Part shown: positions 15,718 through 24,687 of the stretch, piece by piece
Layout: each line of letters opens with the position of its first letter
Position numbering within the stretch: the first letter of the stretch is position 1
Assembly: GCF_006716765.1 (NCBI RefSeq)
Contig: NZ_VFPO01000001.1
Span: 5,208,001-5,272,000 of the forward strand
Direction of reading: 5' to 3'
From: Actinomadura hallensis
GTDB taxonomy: Bacteria > Actinomycetota > Actinomycetes > Streptosporangiales > Streptosporangiaceae
DNA: 64,000 nucleotides
The notes under the pieces: generated by a model
Databases searched by the model: none
What the model was told of the DNA's origin: nothing
What the model saw: only the letters and a program-made list of their open reading frames with translations
Position numbers and translations under genes: made by a program

Positions 15718-16823
15718 CGGCCCCGCTCCAGAATCTGGTCGATCCCCGGCAGGGCGCTGGAGAGCTCCTTGGGGATCGGGGTCCTGCCCGCGCCGGCGGG
15801 CCCGGCCGGGTAGTCGAGCCCGGGGAACACCGGCGACCCGTCCGCCCACACGAAGCGGAGGAGCGGGTAGAGCAGCAGCTGGCCGTCGTAACTGGCCAGC
15901 GGCAGCTTGTCGGTGAACGACACCAGCCCGTCCACGAGGTCCGTGAGCCGCTTGCGGTTCGTGCCGAGCTCCCTCAGGACGGGGTCCACGTCGTTGAGGA
16001 GCGTCCGGAACCGGGTGATGCGCCGCTCCAGGACCTTGTCGTTCAGCTCGCGGGCCATCCGCGTCAGCCGCTCGACGGTCGCGAGGATCTCCTCCTTGTT
16101 CTCGTTCAGCAGCCGGGTGGTGCGCTCGATCTGGCCGGGCGCCTCGTCCAGCGCGTCACCGGCCTTGGCCAGGGACCGGCCGAGCCGGGCGAACCTGTCG
16201 ACCGACTCGCCGAGCTCCCGCCGCTGCTCGGCGAACATCGTCAGCAGCCCGCTCGCCTGCGCGATCGTCTTGTTCAGCTTGTCGCCGTTGCCGTCCAGCG
16301 CCGTCGCCCCGGCGTTGACGACCGTGGCCACGTCGCTCTTGGACAGCGCGTCGATCAGCGGCCCGGCCCGCCCGACGACCTCCTCGAACGACGGCTGGAC
16401 GCTGGTCTCGGTGATCACGGCGCCGTCGGTGAGGAACGGGCCGGCGGACATGCTCCGGCCGGGCGGCAGCCGGAGCTCCACGTAGTTCTCGCCGAGCAGC
16501 GACGTCACCTTGATCTCCGCCTTGGTGCCCTGCGGGATCTTGACGTCGTCCTCGATCGACAGCGTCACCCTGGCCTTGTAGCCGACGAGCTCCACCTTGG
16601 TGACGCTGCCGACCGTGATGTCGGCCATCTGCACGCTGTGCCCGGCGACCAGCTGCTGCACGTCGTCGAACGTGGCGGTCAGCGTGAGGTCGCCCTTCGG
16701 CGCGCCCGCCGTCTGGTAGGAGCAGCCGGAGACCAGCAGGGCCGCCGCGGCGGCGAGCAGGACGAGCACGCGGCTCGGGGAGGGACGTGCGGCGGGCCGC
16801 CCGCCCGCGGTGGCTCGGCTCAT
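15714..16823 (-). CDS. MCE family lipoprotein, MceE position, locus 1
   Basis: 369 residues. The signal peptide ends in a lipobox (LLVSGC), so the mature protein is probably lipid-anchored, as for MceE/Lpr proteins. The MCE domain follows (about 46-125; LTATFDDVQQLVAGHSVQMA, VTSLLGENYVELRLPPGRSM), then a long coiled/helical part (about 150-300) with many heptad-like Leu positions (LLTMFAEQRRELGESVDRFA). The C-terminus is proline-rich. It starts at ATG 16823, overlapping the previous stop by one base (TGATG). Confidence 0.9.
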   Translation of the reverse strand: MSRATAGGRPAARPSPSRVLVLLAAAAALLVSGCSYQTAGAPKGDLTLTATFDDVQQLVAGHSVQMADITVGSVTKVELVGYKARVTLSIEDDVKIPQGTKAEIKVTSLLGENYVELRLPPGRSMSAGPFLTDGAVITETSVQPSFEEVVGRAGPLIDALSKSDVATVVNAGATALDGNGDKLNKTIAQASGLLTMFAEQRRELGESVDRFARLGRSLAKAGDALDEAPGQIERTTRLLNENKEEILATVERLTRMARELNDKVLERRITRFRTLLNDVDPVLRELGTNRKRLTDLVDGLVSFTDKLPLASYDGQLLLYPLLRFVWADGSPVFPGLDYPAGPAGAGRTPIPKELSSALPGIDQILERGR

Positions 16824-17905
16824 CAGTTGCCTCCGTCATCCCACGGACAGTTGGAGTTGGGCGGCGGCAGCGGGCAGCCGACCTCGTCGGTGTCCAGCAG
16901 GCCCTTCAGCCACGTCCGCAGGAACGCGTCCGTGGCGAACCGGATGTGCAGCGACTTGTCCTTGGGGTTGTAGCCGCCGAGAAGCGCGTCGTTGATGCCG
17001 GGGAGCGCCTTGACCAGCTGCGCCACCTGCGCGGCGTTGCCCTTGAGGACGAGCGCGAACCGGGTGAGGACGGCCAGGTCGTACGGCAGCTGCCCCTTGT
17101 ACTTCCGGAGCAGCTTGTCGCCCTGCTCGGCCAGTTCCAGCACGCCCTTGACGAGCTGCTTCATCTCCTCGCGCTCGGAGCTGAGCACCCGGGTCGCCTC
17201 GCCGAAGTCCCGGATCAGCGTGCCGAGCACCTCCTCGCGTCCCCGCACGACCCCGGCGAGCCGTTCGAGGTTCCGCGCGACCTCGATCAGCTCCTTGTCC
17301 TGCCCGGCGACGTTCTCGACGAGCCGGGCGCTCTGCTCCAGGGCCGCGTTGAACGTCCGGCCGCTGCCGCCGAGGGTCTCGGCGGCGGTGCCGAGCGCCG
17401 TCTGCATCTTGGTCGGGTCGAGCGCCTCGGCGAGGTTGGTGAACGAGCTGAGCGCGTCGTCCACCTCGACGGGCACGTGGGTGCGCTCCATCGGGATGAC
17501 GTTCGAGGTCTCCTTCGGCTGCCCCGGCTTCCACGCCGGATGCAGGACGAGGTTGCGCTCACCGATCAGGTTGAGCGGGACGATCGACGCCTGCACCCCC
17601 TTCGGGAGCGGGACGTCGCGGCGCAGGTGGAACGTCACCTTGACCCGGTCGCCCTGGTTCTCCACCGAGTCGACCAGGCCGACGTCGGCCCCCATGACCT
17701 TGACCTTGGACTTCTCGTAGAAGGAGCGGGCCTTGGGGACGTAGACCACCATGGTCCGGTCGCCGGTGCCGGACGGCGCGATCGAGCAGCCGCCGAGCGA
17801 GGCGAGCAGCGCCAGGCTGAGCGTGACGGCGAACGCCCGCGCCCTGGCGGGCGTGCGGACACCGGGCGCGGCGCGGGAGACGGGGCGGGAGAGGGGGCGG
17901 CTCAT
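16823..17905 (-). CDS. MCE family lipoprotein, MceD position, locus 1
   Basis: 360 residues. The N-terminus is a long basic segment, a hydrophobic core and a lipobox (LLASLGGC), so this MceD-position protein also looks lipid-anchored, which is normally a property of MceE only. The MCE domain (about 60-145) includes KVMGADVGLVDSVENQGDRV and IVPLNLIGERNLVLHPAW. The helical part follows, ending in the cysteine-containing GCPLPPPNSNCPW tail. ATG 17905 overlaps the MceC stop by one base. Confidence 0.88.
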   Translation of the reverse strand: MSRPLSRPVSRAAPGVRTPARARAFAVTLSLALLASLGGCSIAPSGTGDRTMVVYVPKARSFYEKSKVKVMGADVGLVDSVENQGDRVKVTFHLRRDVPLPKGVQASIVPLNLIGERNLVLHPAWKPGQPKETSNVIPMERTHVPVEVDDALSSFTNLAEALDPTKMQTALGTAAETLGGSGRTFNAALEQSARLVENVAGQDKELIEVARNLERLAGVVRGREEVLGTLIRDFGEATRVLSSEREEMKQLVKGVLELAEQGDKLLRKYKGQLPYDLAVLTRFALVLKGNAAQVAQLVKALPGINDALLGGYNPKDKSLHIRFATDAFLRTWLKGLLDTDEVGCPLPPPNSNCPWDDGGN

Positions 17906-18930
17906 CAGTTGCCTCCCTGGGGGTTCCGCGGGACGGAGTGCGGGCCGGGCGGCTGGAGCGGCCCGAGCCCGATGAGCAGGCCCTCGACCCAGGGCCCGTT
18001 GCCCTTGACCTTGGCGACCTGCGCGAAGGTCGGGCCCAGCAGGGAGAAGCTGGTGTTGAGGGCGTCCATGTTGGGCGCCAGCCGGGTGGTCAGCAGGTGG
18101 AGGTTGTCGAGCAGCCGGTCGAGCTTCTTCTGGTTCTGGGAGATCACGTTGGACAGGGTCCGGACCGTCCGGTTGCCCTGCCCGAGCGTCGCGGCCAGCT
18201 CGTTGCGGCGCTCCACGAGCGTGCGCAGCAGGACCTGGCTGGCGTTGATGATCTCGCGGAGCTGCCGGTCCTTGGCCGCGAGCGTGCCGGTGATCGTCTT
18301 GCTGCTCTCGATCAGCCGCTCGATCTCCGGGTAGGAGTCGTTCAGCATCCGCGACAGCTCCTGCACGTTGGTCAGGATGCGCTGGAGCTTCTTCGCGCTC
18401 GGCGACTCGATCCTGTTGACCTGGGTGAGCAGCTTGTCCACGCTCTCCTGGTCGAGCTTGCCGACGATGTTCTGCGCGCTGTCGAGCGCGTCGGGGACGG
18501 TGAACGGGACGGAGGTGCGCGACAGCGGGATCCGCCGCCGCGACTCCGGCACGTCGGCCATGTACGGCCTGGCGACCGGGCCGGACAGCTTCAGGTACCG
18601 GCCGCCCAGCAGCGTCGTCGTCGCGATGTCGGCCCGGGTCTGCGGCCCGAGGTCGATCCCCGCGTCGACGTGCCAGGTGACGATGACCTTGCCGGTCCGG
18701 AAGTCGGGCTCGACACCGGTGACGCGGCCGGCCTTCACCCCGGCGACCCGGACGTCCTGTCCCTTCTTCAGCCCGGCGACGTCGGTGAACTCGCCGCTCA
18801 TCGTGTAGCCGCGGTCGAACAGGTGGAGCTGGCCCACGGCGAACGCGAACACGCAGCCGGCCGCGAGCGTGCTCAGGGTGACGATGGCGACGATCTTCTG
18901 GTTGGCGTCGCGCAGGGACTTCAGCGCCAT
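17905..18930 (-). CDS. MCE family protein, MceC position, locus 1
   Basis: 341 residues, with an N-terminal membrane helix (IVAIVTLSTLAAGCVFAFAV), MCE domain (about 38-120; MSGEFTDVAGLKKGQDVRVA, TTTLLGGRYLKLSGP) and helical tunnel region (about 150-290). The C-terminus has the NGPWVEGLLIGLG pattern seen in other MCE proteins of this strain. ATG 18930 overlaps the MceB stop by one base. It is expected in the cell envelope as one subunit of a hetero-hexameric Mce assembly. Confidence 0.9.
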   Translation of the reverse strand: MALKSLRDANQKIVAIVTLSTLAAGCVFAFAVGQLHLFDRGYTMSGEFTDVAGLKKGQDVRVAGVKAGRVTGVEPDFRTGKVIVTWHVDAGIDLGPQTRADIATTTLLGGRYLKLSGPVARPYMADVPESRRRIPLSRTSVPFTVPDALDSAQNIVGKLDQESVDKLLTQVNRIESPSAKKLQRILTNVQELSRMLNDSYPEIERLIESSKTITGTLAAKDRQLREIINASQVLLRTLVERRNELAATLGQGNRTVRTLSNVISQNQKKLDRLLDNLHLLTTRLAPNMDALNTSFSLLGPTFAQVAKVKGNGPWVEGLLIGLGPLQPPGPHSVPRNPQGGN

Positions 18931-20033
18931 CAGCCGCCCACCCCCTGGAGCATCTTGCGCAGCTTGTCGAGCTCGTCCTTGGTGGGTTCGCCGGTCCCCG
19001 GCGCCCTCGGCAGCTCCATCTCGAAGGGGCAGGGCCCCTGGACGACGTTCAGGCACAGCGCGTTCGAGCGCAGGAAGTGGCCGCCGTTGGTGGCGGCGAA
19101 CAGCTGCCGCAGCGTCAGCGGCAGCTGCTGCACCATCTTCTCCAGCTGGTCGACGTTGAGCCGGAACGTCTCGGCGAACTGGCCGAGGTTATCGAGGATG
19201 CGGGCGAGCTGCGCGTCCCGCCCGCCCAGCACGGCGTTGAGGTTGGTGGTGACGCCGGAGATCTCGACGACCGCGCTGTCCAGCAGCTTGCGGTTGCTCG
19301 CGAAGACCTTGGTGAGGGACTCCAGGTTGTCGACGCTGGCGGCGATCTGCTTGTCCCGCCTGGCGACCGTCTCGCTGATCGTCTCGTAGTCGTCGATCAT
19401 CCGCTCGATGGTCTTCTTGCGGGCCGCGAACGTCTGGAGCAGCACGTCCATGTTGTCGGTGAGCGCCGAGATGTTCTGCTCGTTGCCCTCCAGCGCCTGC
19501 GAGAACGAGAAGAGGATCTTGTTGAGCTGGTTCGGGTCCAGGTTCCGGGTCAGCGGGCCGAGCGCGTTGACGATGTCGCCGAGGTCCACGACCGACCGGG
19601 TGTGCGGGACGCGGTCGCCGTCGCGGAGCTTGGCCTCCTCGCGGCCCGGCTCCAGGTAGATGACGCGCTGGCCCATCACGTTGCGCCAGCGGATCGCGGC
19701 GGTGGAGTCCGCCGGGATCCTGACCTCCCGGTCGATCTTCATCCCGACCACGGCCTTGCCGCGGACGACCTCGATGCTCTCGACGCGGCCGACGGGGGTG
19801 CCCGCGACCTTGACGTCGTCCCCTTCGAGCAGGCCGGTGACGTCGTCGAACGTGGCGGTCAGCTCGTAGCGGTCCCGGAAGCTCGTGCCGAGGATCATCT
19901 GGCCGATGTAGAAGGTGAGCAGCCCGGTCACGGCCACGAACGCCAGCGCCTTGAGCATCGTGGAGGTGTCAGGGCCCCGCGCCGCCCCGCCCCGCAGCCT
20001 GCCGCGGAGCCCGCCGCCGAACCGCGCGCTCAT
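18930..20033 (-). CDS. MCE family protein, MceB position, locus 1
   Basis: 367 residues. A short basic N-terminus with Gly/Arg repeats precedes the membrane helix (ALAFVAVTGLLTFYIGQMIL). The MCE domain (about 55-140) has LTATFDDVTGLLEGDDVKVA and WRNVMGQRVIYLEPGREEAK. The helical region contains repeated DNL/NL heptads. Two C-terminal cysteines (ALCLNVVQGPCPF) may form a disulfide. ATG 20033 overlaps the MceA stop by four bases (ATGA). Confidence 0.9.
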   Translation of the reverse strand: MSARFGGGLRGRLRGGAARGPDTSTMLKALAFVAVTGLLTFYIGQMILGTSFRDRYELTATFDDVTGLLEGDDVKVAGTPVGRVESIEVVRGKAVVGMKIDREVRIPADSTAAIRWRNVMGQRVIYLEPGREEAKLRDGDRVPHTRSVVDLGDIVNALGPLTRNLDPNQLNKILFSFSQALEGNEQNISALTDNMDVLLQTFAARKKTIERMIDDYETISETVARRDKQIAASVDNLESLTKVFASNRKLLDSAVVEISGVTTNLNAVLGGRDAQLARILDNLGQFAETFRLNVDQLEKMVQQLPLTLRQLFAATNGGHFLRSNALCLNVVQGPCPFEMELPRAPGTGEPTKDELDKLRKMLQGVGG

Positions 20034-21079
20034 GGCCGCCCCCCGTCGCCGGTCCGCCCGTTCGCGCCGGGCGTGCAGACGTCCAGGAAGATCTGGCACA
20101 GGTCGAGCGGCAGCGGGTTGCGGGCCTGCGCGATCAACGTGCCCTCGGGGCCCGGGACGCGGATGATGTCCGCCAGCAGGCGGAAGAAGCCGGTCAGCCC
20201 GTCCATCATCACCGGCAGGTTCCGGAGCTCTGTGTTCACGACGTGCGCGAGGTCCCCGCCGCCGTCGATGATCTTGCCGAGGTCGGCGCCGTGGCCCCGC
20301 AGAGTCGTGCCGACCTTCTCCCCCAGCTCGCCGCTCTCGGCGAGCAACTGCTCGACCTTGTCGGGTCTCTCGTTGATGACCCGCGACAGCTGGTTGAAGT
20401 CGCCCGTGAGACCGGCGATCGTGTCGCCGCGGGAGGCGAGCGTCCCCGACAGCCCGTTGATGTCGTTCAGTAGCGCGTTGATCGCGGCCCGGCTCCGGTA
20501 GGTCGCGTCGACGACCTTCGCGCCGTTGTCGACGGTCCGGCGCAGCGCCGGCCCCTGCCCGGACAGCCCGGCGCTGAACGTGTGCAGGATGGTGGCGACC
20601 TCCTGGGGATCGATCGCCTGGGTGAGCTTGTAGGCGGGCCAGGCGGTGTCGGACAGCTCCTCGGGGTCCTCGGTCTTGGTGACGGTGTCCCCGTCCTTCA
20701 GGTACGGGCCGGTCGTCTCCTTGTCGCCGAGGTCGAGGACGAGGTCCTTCGGGCCGAACACCGACACCGGCTCGATCGACGCGGTCGTGCTGACGGCGAC
20801 CCTGATGCCCTTGTCGACCCGGAACCTGACCTTGACGCCGCCGTCGTCGGTGAGCGTCAGGTCGTCGACGGCGCCGACCGCGATGCCGCGGATCTTCACA
20901 TCCGACTTGCCGGGGTCGAGGCCCTGCCCCGCGCGAGCGAACGTGGCGGTGTAGTAGGTGGAGCCCTCGTGCGACTCCGTCGTCCCCACGGCGACGAACG
21001 CCGCCCCGGCCGCGAGGACGCCCGCGCCGATGAGCCCGAAGATCGTCCGCGAGCGGGCGGACAGCGTCTCCTCGCTCAT
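20030..21079 (-). CDS. MCE family protein, MceA position, locus 1
   Basis: 349 residues. The N-terminal helix (IFGLIGAGVLAAGAAFVAVG) is followed by the MCE domain (about 40-125; YTATFARAGQGLDPGKSDVK, IEPVSVFGPKDLVLDLGDKE) and the helical region (to about 290). The C-terminus bears LCQIFLDVC, probably a disulfide. ATG 21079 overlaps the YrbEB stop by four bases. It is the first MCE subunit after the two permeases, which gives the MceA position. Confidence 0.9.
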   Translation of the reverse strand: MSEETLSARSRTIFGLIGAGVLAAGAAFVAVGTTESHEGSTYYTATFARAGQGLDPGKSDVKIRGIAVGAVDDLTLTDDGGVKVRFRVDKGIRVAVSTTASIEPVSVFGPKDLVLDLGDKETTGPYLKDGDTVTKTEDPEELSDTAWPAYKLTQAIDPQEVATILHTFSAGLSGQGPALRRTVDNGAKVVDATYRSRAAINALLNDINGLSGTLASRGDTIAGLTGDFNQLSRVINERPDKVEQLLAESGELGEKVGTTLRGHGADLGKIIDGGGDLAHVVNTELRNLPVMMDGLTGFFRLLADIIRVPGPEGTLIAQARNPLPLDLCQIFLDVCTPGANGRTGDGGRP

Positions 21080-21930
21080 CCGGTCAACCTCACCGTGCTG
21101 CCGTGGCCCCAGAAGATGTACGACAGGACCAGGTTCATCAGGATCATCAGGATGGTGGACTCCCTGATCGCGCGGCCCGCGGCGACGCCGACGCCCACCG
21201 GGCCGCCGGCCGCGTAGTAGCCGCGGTAGCAGTGGATGAACATGACGATGAAGGCGAACACCGCCACCTTGATGACGCTGTAGAAAACGTCGATCGGCGG
21301 CAGATAGAGGTGAAAGTAGTAGTCGTAGATCCCGGGCGAAAGCCCGAAGTACTGGATCGTGATGAACCTGGTGGCGAAGAACGCCATGAAAAGCGACACC
21401 AGGTACAGCGGAACCAGCGCGATGACGCCGGCGGCGACCCGGGTGCACACCAGGTAGGCCAGTGAGTTGATTCCCATGACCTCCAGCGCGTCGATCTCCT
21501 CGGAGATCCGCATCGCGCCGATCTCGGCGGTGAATCCGGTGCCGACCTGGGCGACGAGCGCGACGCCCGCGATGATCGGGGTGACCTCGCGGACGTTGGA
21601 GTAGCTCGCGACGAGCCCGGTGAACGCCTCCGCGCCGATGCGCTCCAGGCCGGGGTAGCCCTGGAGTCCGACCATCGCTCCGGTGGCCAGCGACATCGTC
21701 GCGATCACGAAGATCATGCCGCCGCCGATGACGAGCGCGCCGACGCCGACGGTGATGTCGCTGACCTGCTTGGCCAGCGTCTTGCCGTACTTGCGCCGGA
21801 TGATGATGTCGGCGAACAGGTGGTACAGGACCCTGCCGAGGAAGACCGGCAGCTCCGCCGACGCGGCGAGTCCGGCGGCCCGGACCCTGACGGCACGGCC
21901 CAGCTTGCGGACGGGGGGTATGGCGACCAT
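21076..21930 (-). CDS. YrbE/MlaE-type permease B, locus 1
   Basis: 284 residues with about five or six membrane helices. The MlaE family's conserved block IGAMRISEEIDALEVMGINS is present, matching the coupling segment that contacts the ATPase, and GGPVGVGVAAGRAIRESTI is the second family signature. The two YrbE proteins form the membrane part of the Mce importer. ATG 21930 overlaps the YrbEA stop by one base. The N-terminal basic extension is slightly longer than usual. Confidence 0.93.
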   Translation of the reverse strand: MVAIPPVRKLGRAVRVRAAGLAASAELPVFLGRVLYHLFADIIIRRKYGKTLAKQVSDITVGVGALVIGGGMIFVIATMSLATGAMVGLQGYPGLERIGAEAFTGLVASYSNVREVTPIIAGVALVAQVGTGFTAEIGAMRISEEIDALEVMGINSLAYLVCTRVAAGVIALVPLYLVSLFMAFFATRFITIQYFGLSPGIYDYYFHLYLPPIDVFYSVIKVAVFAFIVMFIHCYRGYYAAGGPVGVGVAAGRAIRESTILMILMNLVLSYIFWGHGSTVRLTG

Positions 21931-22733
21931 CAGAACCTCGGGGGGAACAGGACCTGGTAGATCATGGTGAGGATGTAGTTCGTCGCGAACACCACGATCG
22001 AGGTGACGACGACCGCGCGGTTGACCGCGCGCCCGACGCCGACGGGGCCGTAGTCGCAGTTCATGCCCATGTAGCAGGCGACCGCGGCGGCGATGAACCC
22101 GAACACCCAGGCCTTGAACAGGGTGATCACCAGGTCCGAGAACTGCAGCAGGGTGGTGGAGCCGTCGAAGAACGCTCCCGGGCTGACGCCCTGCTGGATG
22201 ACGTTGAAGTAGTAGCCGCCCAGGACGCCCGCCAGGATCACCACCGAGCAGAGCAGCCCGGACACCATGCTCGCCGCCCACAGCCTGGGGGTGACCAGGC
22301 GGTGGACCGGGTTGATGCCCATGACCTCCATGGCCGCGAGTTCGTCGCGGATGTTGCGGGCGCCCATGTCGGCGGTGATCGCCGAGCCGCCGACGCCGGA
22401 GACCAGCAGCGCGGCCGCCAGCGGGGCGACCTGCTGGATCATCGCGGCGGTCAGCAGCGCGCCCGTGCCCGACTGCGCGCCGAGCTGCCGGGCGATGTCG
22501 CCGACCTGCAGGGAGATCGTCGCGCCGAGCGGCACCGCGATCAGCATCACCGGGATGCTCGTCACGCGGGCCAGGAACCAGCACTGCTCGACGAACTCGC
22601 CCCACCACTGGCGGACGTCCCAGGTCCGGCGCAGGCCTTCGAGGAGCGTCACGCACAGCAGCCCGGTCTCGTCGAGCGCCCGCCCGACGCGCCTGCGCGC
22701 CAGGTCCGGGGCCTTGGAAAGGCTGAGAGCCAT
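21930..22733 (-). CDS. YrbE/MlaE-type permease A, locus 1, first gene of the operon
   Basis: 267 residues. The MlaE signature is GARNIRDELAAMEVMGINPV, with a GVGGSAITADMGARN segment before it and GPVGVGRAVNRAVVVTS near the C-terminus. I start at ATG 22733: MALSLSK follows GGGGGAGG by about ten bases, whereas upstream starts lack a ribosome site. It is the first gene of a nine-gene minus-strand operon that ends at 13326 and contains no ATPase; the MceG-type ATPase of locus 2 is the probable motor for both (inference from mycobacteria, where one MceG serves several loci). Confidence 0.93.
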   Translation of the reverse strand: MALSLSKAPDLARRRVGRALDETGLLCVTLLEGLRRTWDVRQWWGEFVEQCWFLARVTSIPVMLIAVPLGATISLQVGDIARQLGAQSGTGALLTAAMIQQVAPLAAALLVSGVGGSAITADMGARNIRDELAAMEVMGINPVHRLVTPRLWAASMVSGLLCSVVILAGVLGGYYFNVIQQGVSPGAFFDGSTTLLQFSDLVITLFKAWVFGFIAAAVACYMGMNCDYGPVGVGRAVNRAVVVTSIVVFATNYILTMIYQVLFPPRF

Positions 22734-23117
22734 CAGCCGCCGACCTCCCCCGGCGGAACCGGTTCCCCGGATCCCGGCGGGCCGCCCCGCGGGGACGATC
22801 CCCGCCGCGCGGGTTCGCGAAGGGCCATACAGCCTCCCTCGATCTCGGACGTCGGCGCCCATCCGATGTCCGGCGCCCGCCGGTCGCGGGCGGCGCTCTC
22901 CTGCCTGCCGTGCTCGCGCCACCCTGGTCTCGGCGGAGACCGGGATCACCTCCGGACCCGTGCGCCCGAGCAAGCACTCGGGTACCGGCTGTGATCTGAG
23001 GCACTCTATTGGAAGAAGGTCTAAGAAGCGAGTACTTACAAGTTGATTTGTCCGAAGCTACGATCGGCCGGTGCGAATCGAGGCGCTACGCGCCACCGCG
23101 GGGAAGCGGAAGATGAG
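22734..23117. other. Divergent intergenic region upstream of mce locus 1 and MarR
   Basis: This gap of 384 bases is GC-rich up to about 22990 and AT-richer at 23000-23060. It holds a short palindrome ACTT-AC-AAGT (23034-23043), a possible MarR-type operator, and TTTGTC-N4-GCT (23047-23059), a weak member of the motif discussed in the findings. I could not assign clear -35/-10 boxes to either direction. Both the mce operon and the MarR gene must be driven from here. Confidence 0.5.
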
Positions 23118-23675
23118 ATGAACGACGGAATCGACCCGCTCGTCGTGGGCGTCAGGGACCGCTGGGAGCGCCAGGGCCTTCAGGGCGGCCCGTGGCCGTT
23201 CCTGGCGATCTGCGCGGTGGGACGGCTCAACCAGCTGCTGAGCAGGTCGCTGGAGGCCGAGCTGAAACGGCTGGACCTCACCCGGACCGGCTATTTCCTG
23301 CTCACGACCCTGGCGCTGCTCGGCAACGGCCGGGCGCGGCTGAGCACCCTCGGCCGGTTCCTGATGATGCACCCGACGACGGTGAAGCTCACCGCCGACC
23401 AGCTGGAGACCGCGGGGCTCGTCACCCGGGCCCGGCATCCCCGCGACCGGCGGGCCACCCTCGTCCAGATCACCCCGGCGGGCGTCGACCGGGTCAACGA
23501 GGTCAGCCTGGCCCTGGAGTCCCCCGGCGGGGAGCTCGCGGTCTTCGACGGAATGCACCGCGAGATCTTCGAGGCCCTGCAGCCCGCGCGGCTGGCGGCC
23601 GGCGACGTCGAACGGCTCAACGCGGTGGCCGAGCGCGAGCTGGAGGACCGCGAGCCGGAGGAGCGCGACCGGTGA
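23118..23675 (+). CDS. MarR-family transcriptional regulator
   Basis: 185 residues with the winged-helix pattern of MarR: dimerisation helix at the N-terminus, recognition region around MMHPTTVKLTADQLETAGLV and the wing RARHPRDRRATLVQITPAG. The conserved Asp-Arg-Arg of the wing is present (DRRA). I start at ATG 23118; the upstream in-frame starts would run back into the promoter. It is divergent from mce locus 1 and may regulate it and itself, but no proof is visible beyond the short palindrome in the gap. Confidence 0.88.
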   Translation: MNDGIDPLVVGVRDRWERQGLQGGPWPFLAICAVGRLNQLLSRSLEAELKRLDLTRTGYFLLTTLALLGNGRARLSTLGRFLMMHPTTVKLTADQLETAGLVTRARHPRDRRATLVQITPAGVDRVNEVSLALESPGGELAVFDGMHREIFEALQPARLAAGDVERLNAVAERELEDREPEERDR

Positions 23676-23747
23676 ACCGCGCGCCGTCCGGTGGGCGTAC
23701 ATTTCCCTGGACGACATGAACCCCGGGCGATAAGGCAGGCTTCTCCT

Positions 23748-24551
23748 ATGCCAAAGAGTCACGGCACGCGCAGAAGTCACGGCGCCGGCCGGCGGCGCGC
23801 GGACGTCCCCCGCCCCCGGCAGGCGCCCGACGCCCGCGGACCCGGCCTCCCGGACCCGTACGGGTTCGACGTCCCGCCCCACCGCCCGGAGCCCAAGCGG
23901 CGGCTGCGGAGGGCGCTGACCAGCAACATCACCATCGCGGCCGTCGCCATCGGCGCGGTCGGCTCCGCGGTCGTCCTGGTCGACGTCCGCGACTTCGTGA
24001 AGGACGACACCAAGCCCCCGAAGATGGCCGCCGCCGACCTGTCGACCAACGACATGCTCGCCAAGCTGACGTCCGCGTCCGACATGGACCCCGTCGCCGC
24101 CGACGCGATCGCCGCCGCCAAGAAGCGCGCCTACGAGGAGCACCAGCGCGAGCTGAAGCGGCTGAAGGAGAAGGCCAAGCGCGAGGCGAAGGCGCGGGCC
24201 GAGCTGAAGGCCCGCCAGGAGCGCGAGCGGCTCGCCCGGTCGAACCCGAGCGCCGCGGAGAACAAGGCCTACGGCAAGAAGATGAACGCCCTGAAGGGGT
24301 GGAGCCGCTGCTGGCCGTCCCTGCTCATCCTCTGGGAGCGCGAGAGCAACTGGAACGAGCGGGCCGAGAACCCCTCCAGCGGCGCCTACGGCATCCCGCA
24401 GTCGCTGCCCGGCAGCAAGATGGCCAGCGCCGGGGCGGACTGGCGCACCAGCTCCCCCACCCAGATCGCGTGGGGTCTCGGCTACATCAAGGCGCGCTAC
24501 AAGGACCCGTGCGGCGCGTGGGCGTTCTGGCAGCGCAACAACTGGTACTGA
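23748..24551 (+). CDS. Membrane-anchored lysozyme/transglycosylase-like protein
   Basis: 267 residues. A basic disordered N-terminus (1-55) precedes one membrane helix (61-78), then an alanine/lysine/glutamate-rich coiled coil (about 125-165), and a C-terminal lysozyme-like domain (about 180-267) with WERESNWNERAENPSSGAYG, the shape of SLT-type transglycosylases; Glu199 is the candidate catalytic acid. Two Cys (188 and one near the C-terminus, DPCGAW) could form a disulfide. It would cleave peptidoglycan at the outer face. ATG 23748 was chosen for MPKSHG; the upstream in-frame GTG adds an unlikely 19 residues. The stop codon begins a 15-base tandem repeat. Confidence 0.8.
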   Translation: MPKSHGTRRSHGAGRRRADVPRPRQAPDARGPGLPDPYGFDVPPHRPEPKRRLRRALTSNITIAAVAIGAVGSAVVLVDVRDFVKDDTKPPKMAAADLSTNDMLAKLTSASDMDPVAADAIAAAKKRAYEEHQRELKRLKEKAKREAKARAELKARQERERLARSNPSAAENKAYGKKMNALKGWSRCWPSLLILWERESNWNERAENPSSGAYGIPQSLPGSKMASAGADWRTSSPTQIAWGLGYIKARYKDPCGAWAFWQRNNWY

Positions 24552-24608
24552 GACGACCGGTACTGCGAAAACCGGCACTGCGAAAACCGGCACTGAACCG
24601 CCCGAACC
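24549..24608 (+). repeat. 15-base tandem repeat starting at a stop codon
   Basis: Four units start at the TGA of the lysozyme-like gene: TGAGACGACCGGTAC (24549), TGCGAAAACCGGCAC twice (24564, 24579) and a degenerate TGAACCGCCC (24594). The last coding bases (CTGGTAC) look like the end of a further unit. The period is a multiple of three, so all copies stay in the gene's frame. Non-coding 3' region. Confidence 0.85.
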
Positions 24609-24687
24609 GGTCCGCGGCGGGCGCCGCCGGGAGCGGCGGTCCGAGCGATGACCGGTGGCACCGCCCGCGGGCTGGCACCATGGAGGC

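Noticed and set aside
21076..23004. A single 642-codon frame that would join sequence upstream of mce locus 1 to YrbEB
   Set aside because: The N-terminal half is a shadow of YrbEA in another frame; YrbEB has its own ATG overlapping the YrbEA stop.
23034..23043. ACTT-AC-AAGT as a proven MarR operator
   Set aside because: Arms of four bases are too short to be decisive, so it is mentioned only as a possibility in the intergenic entry.
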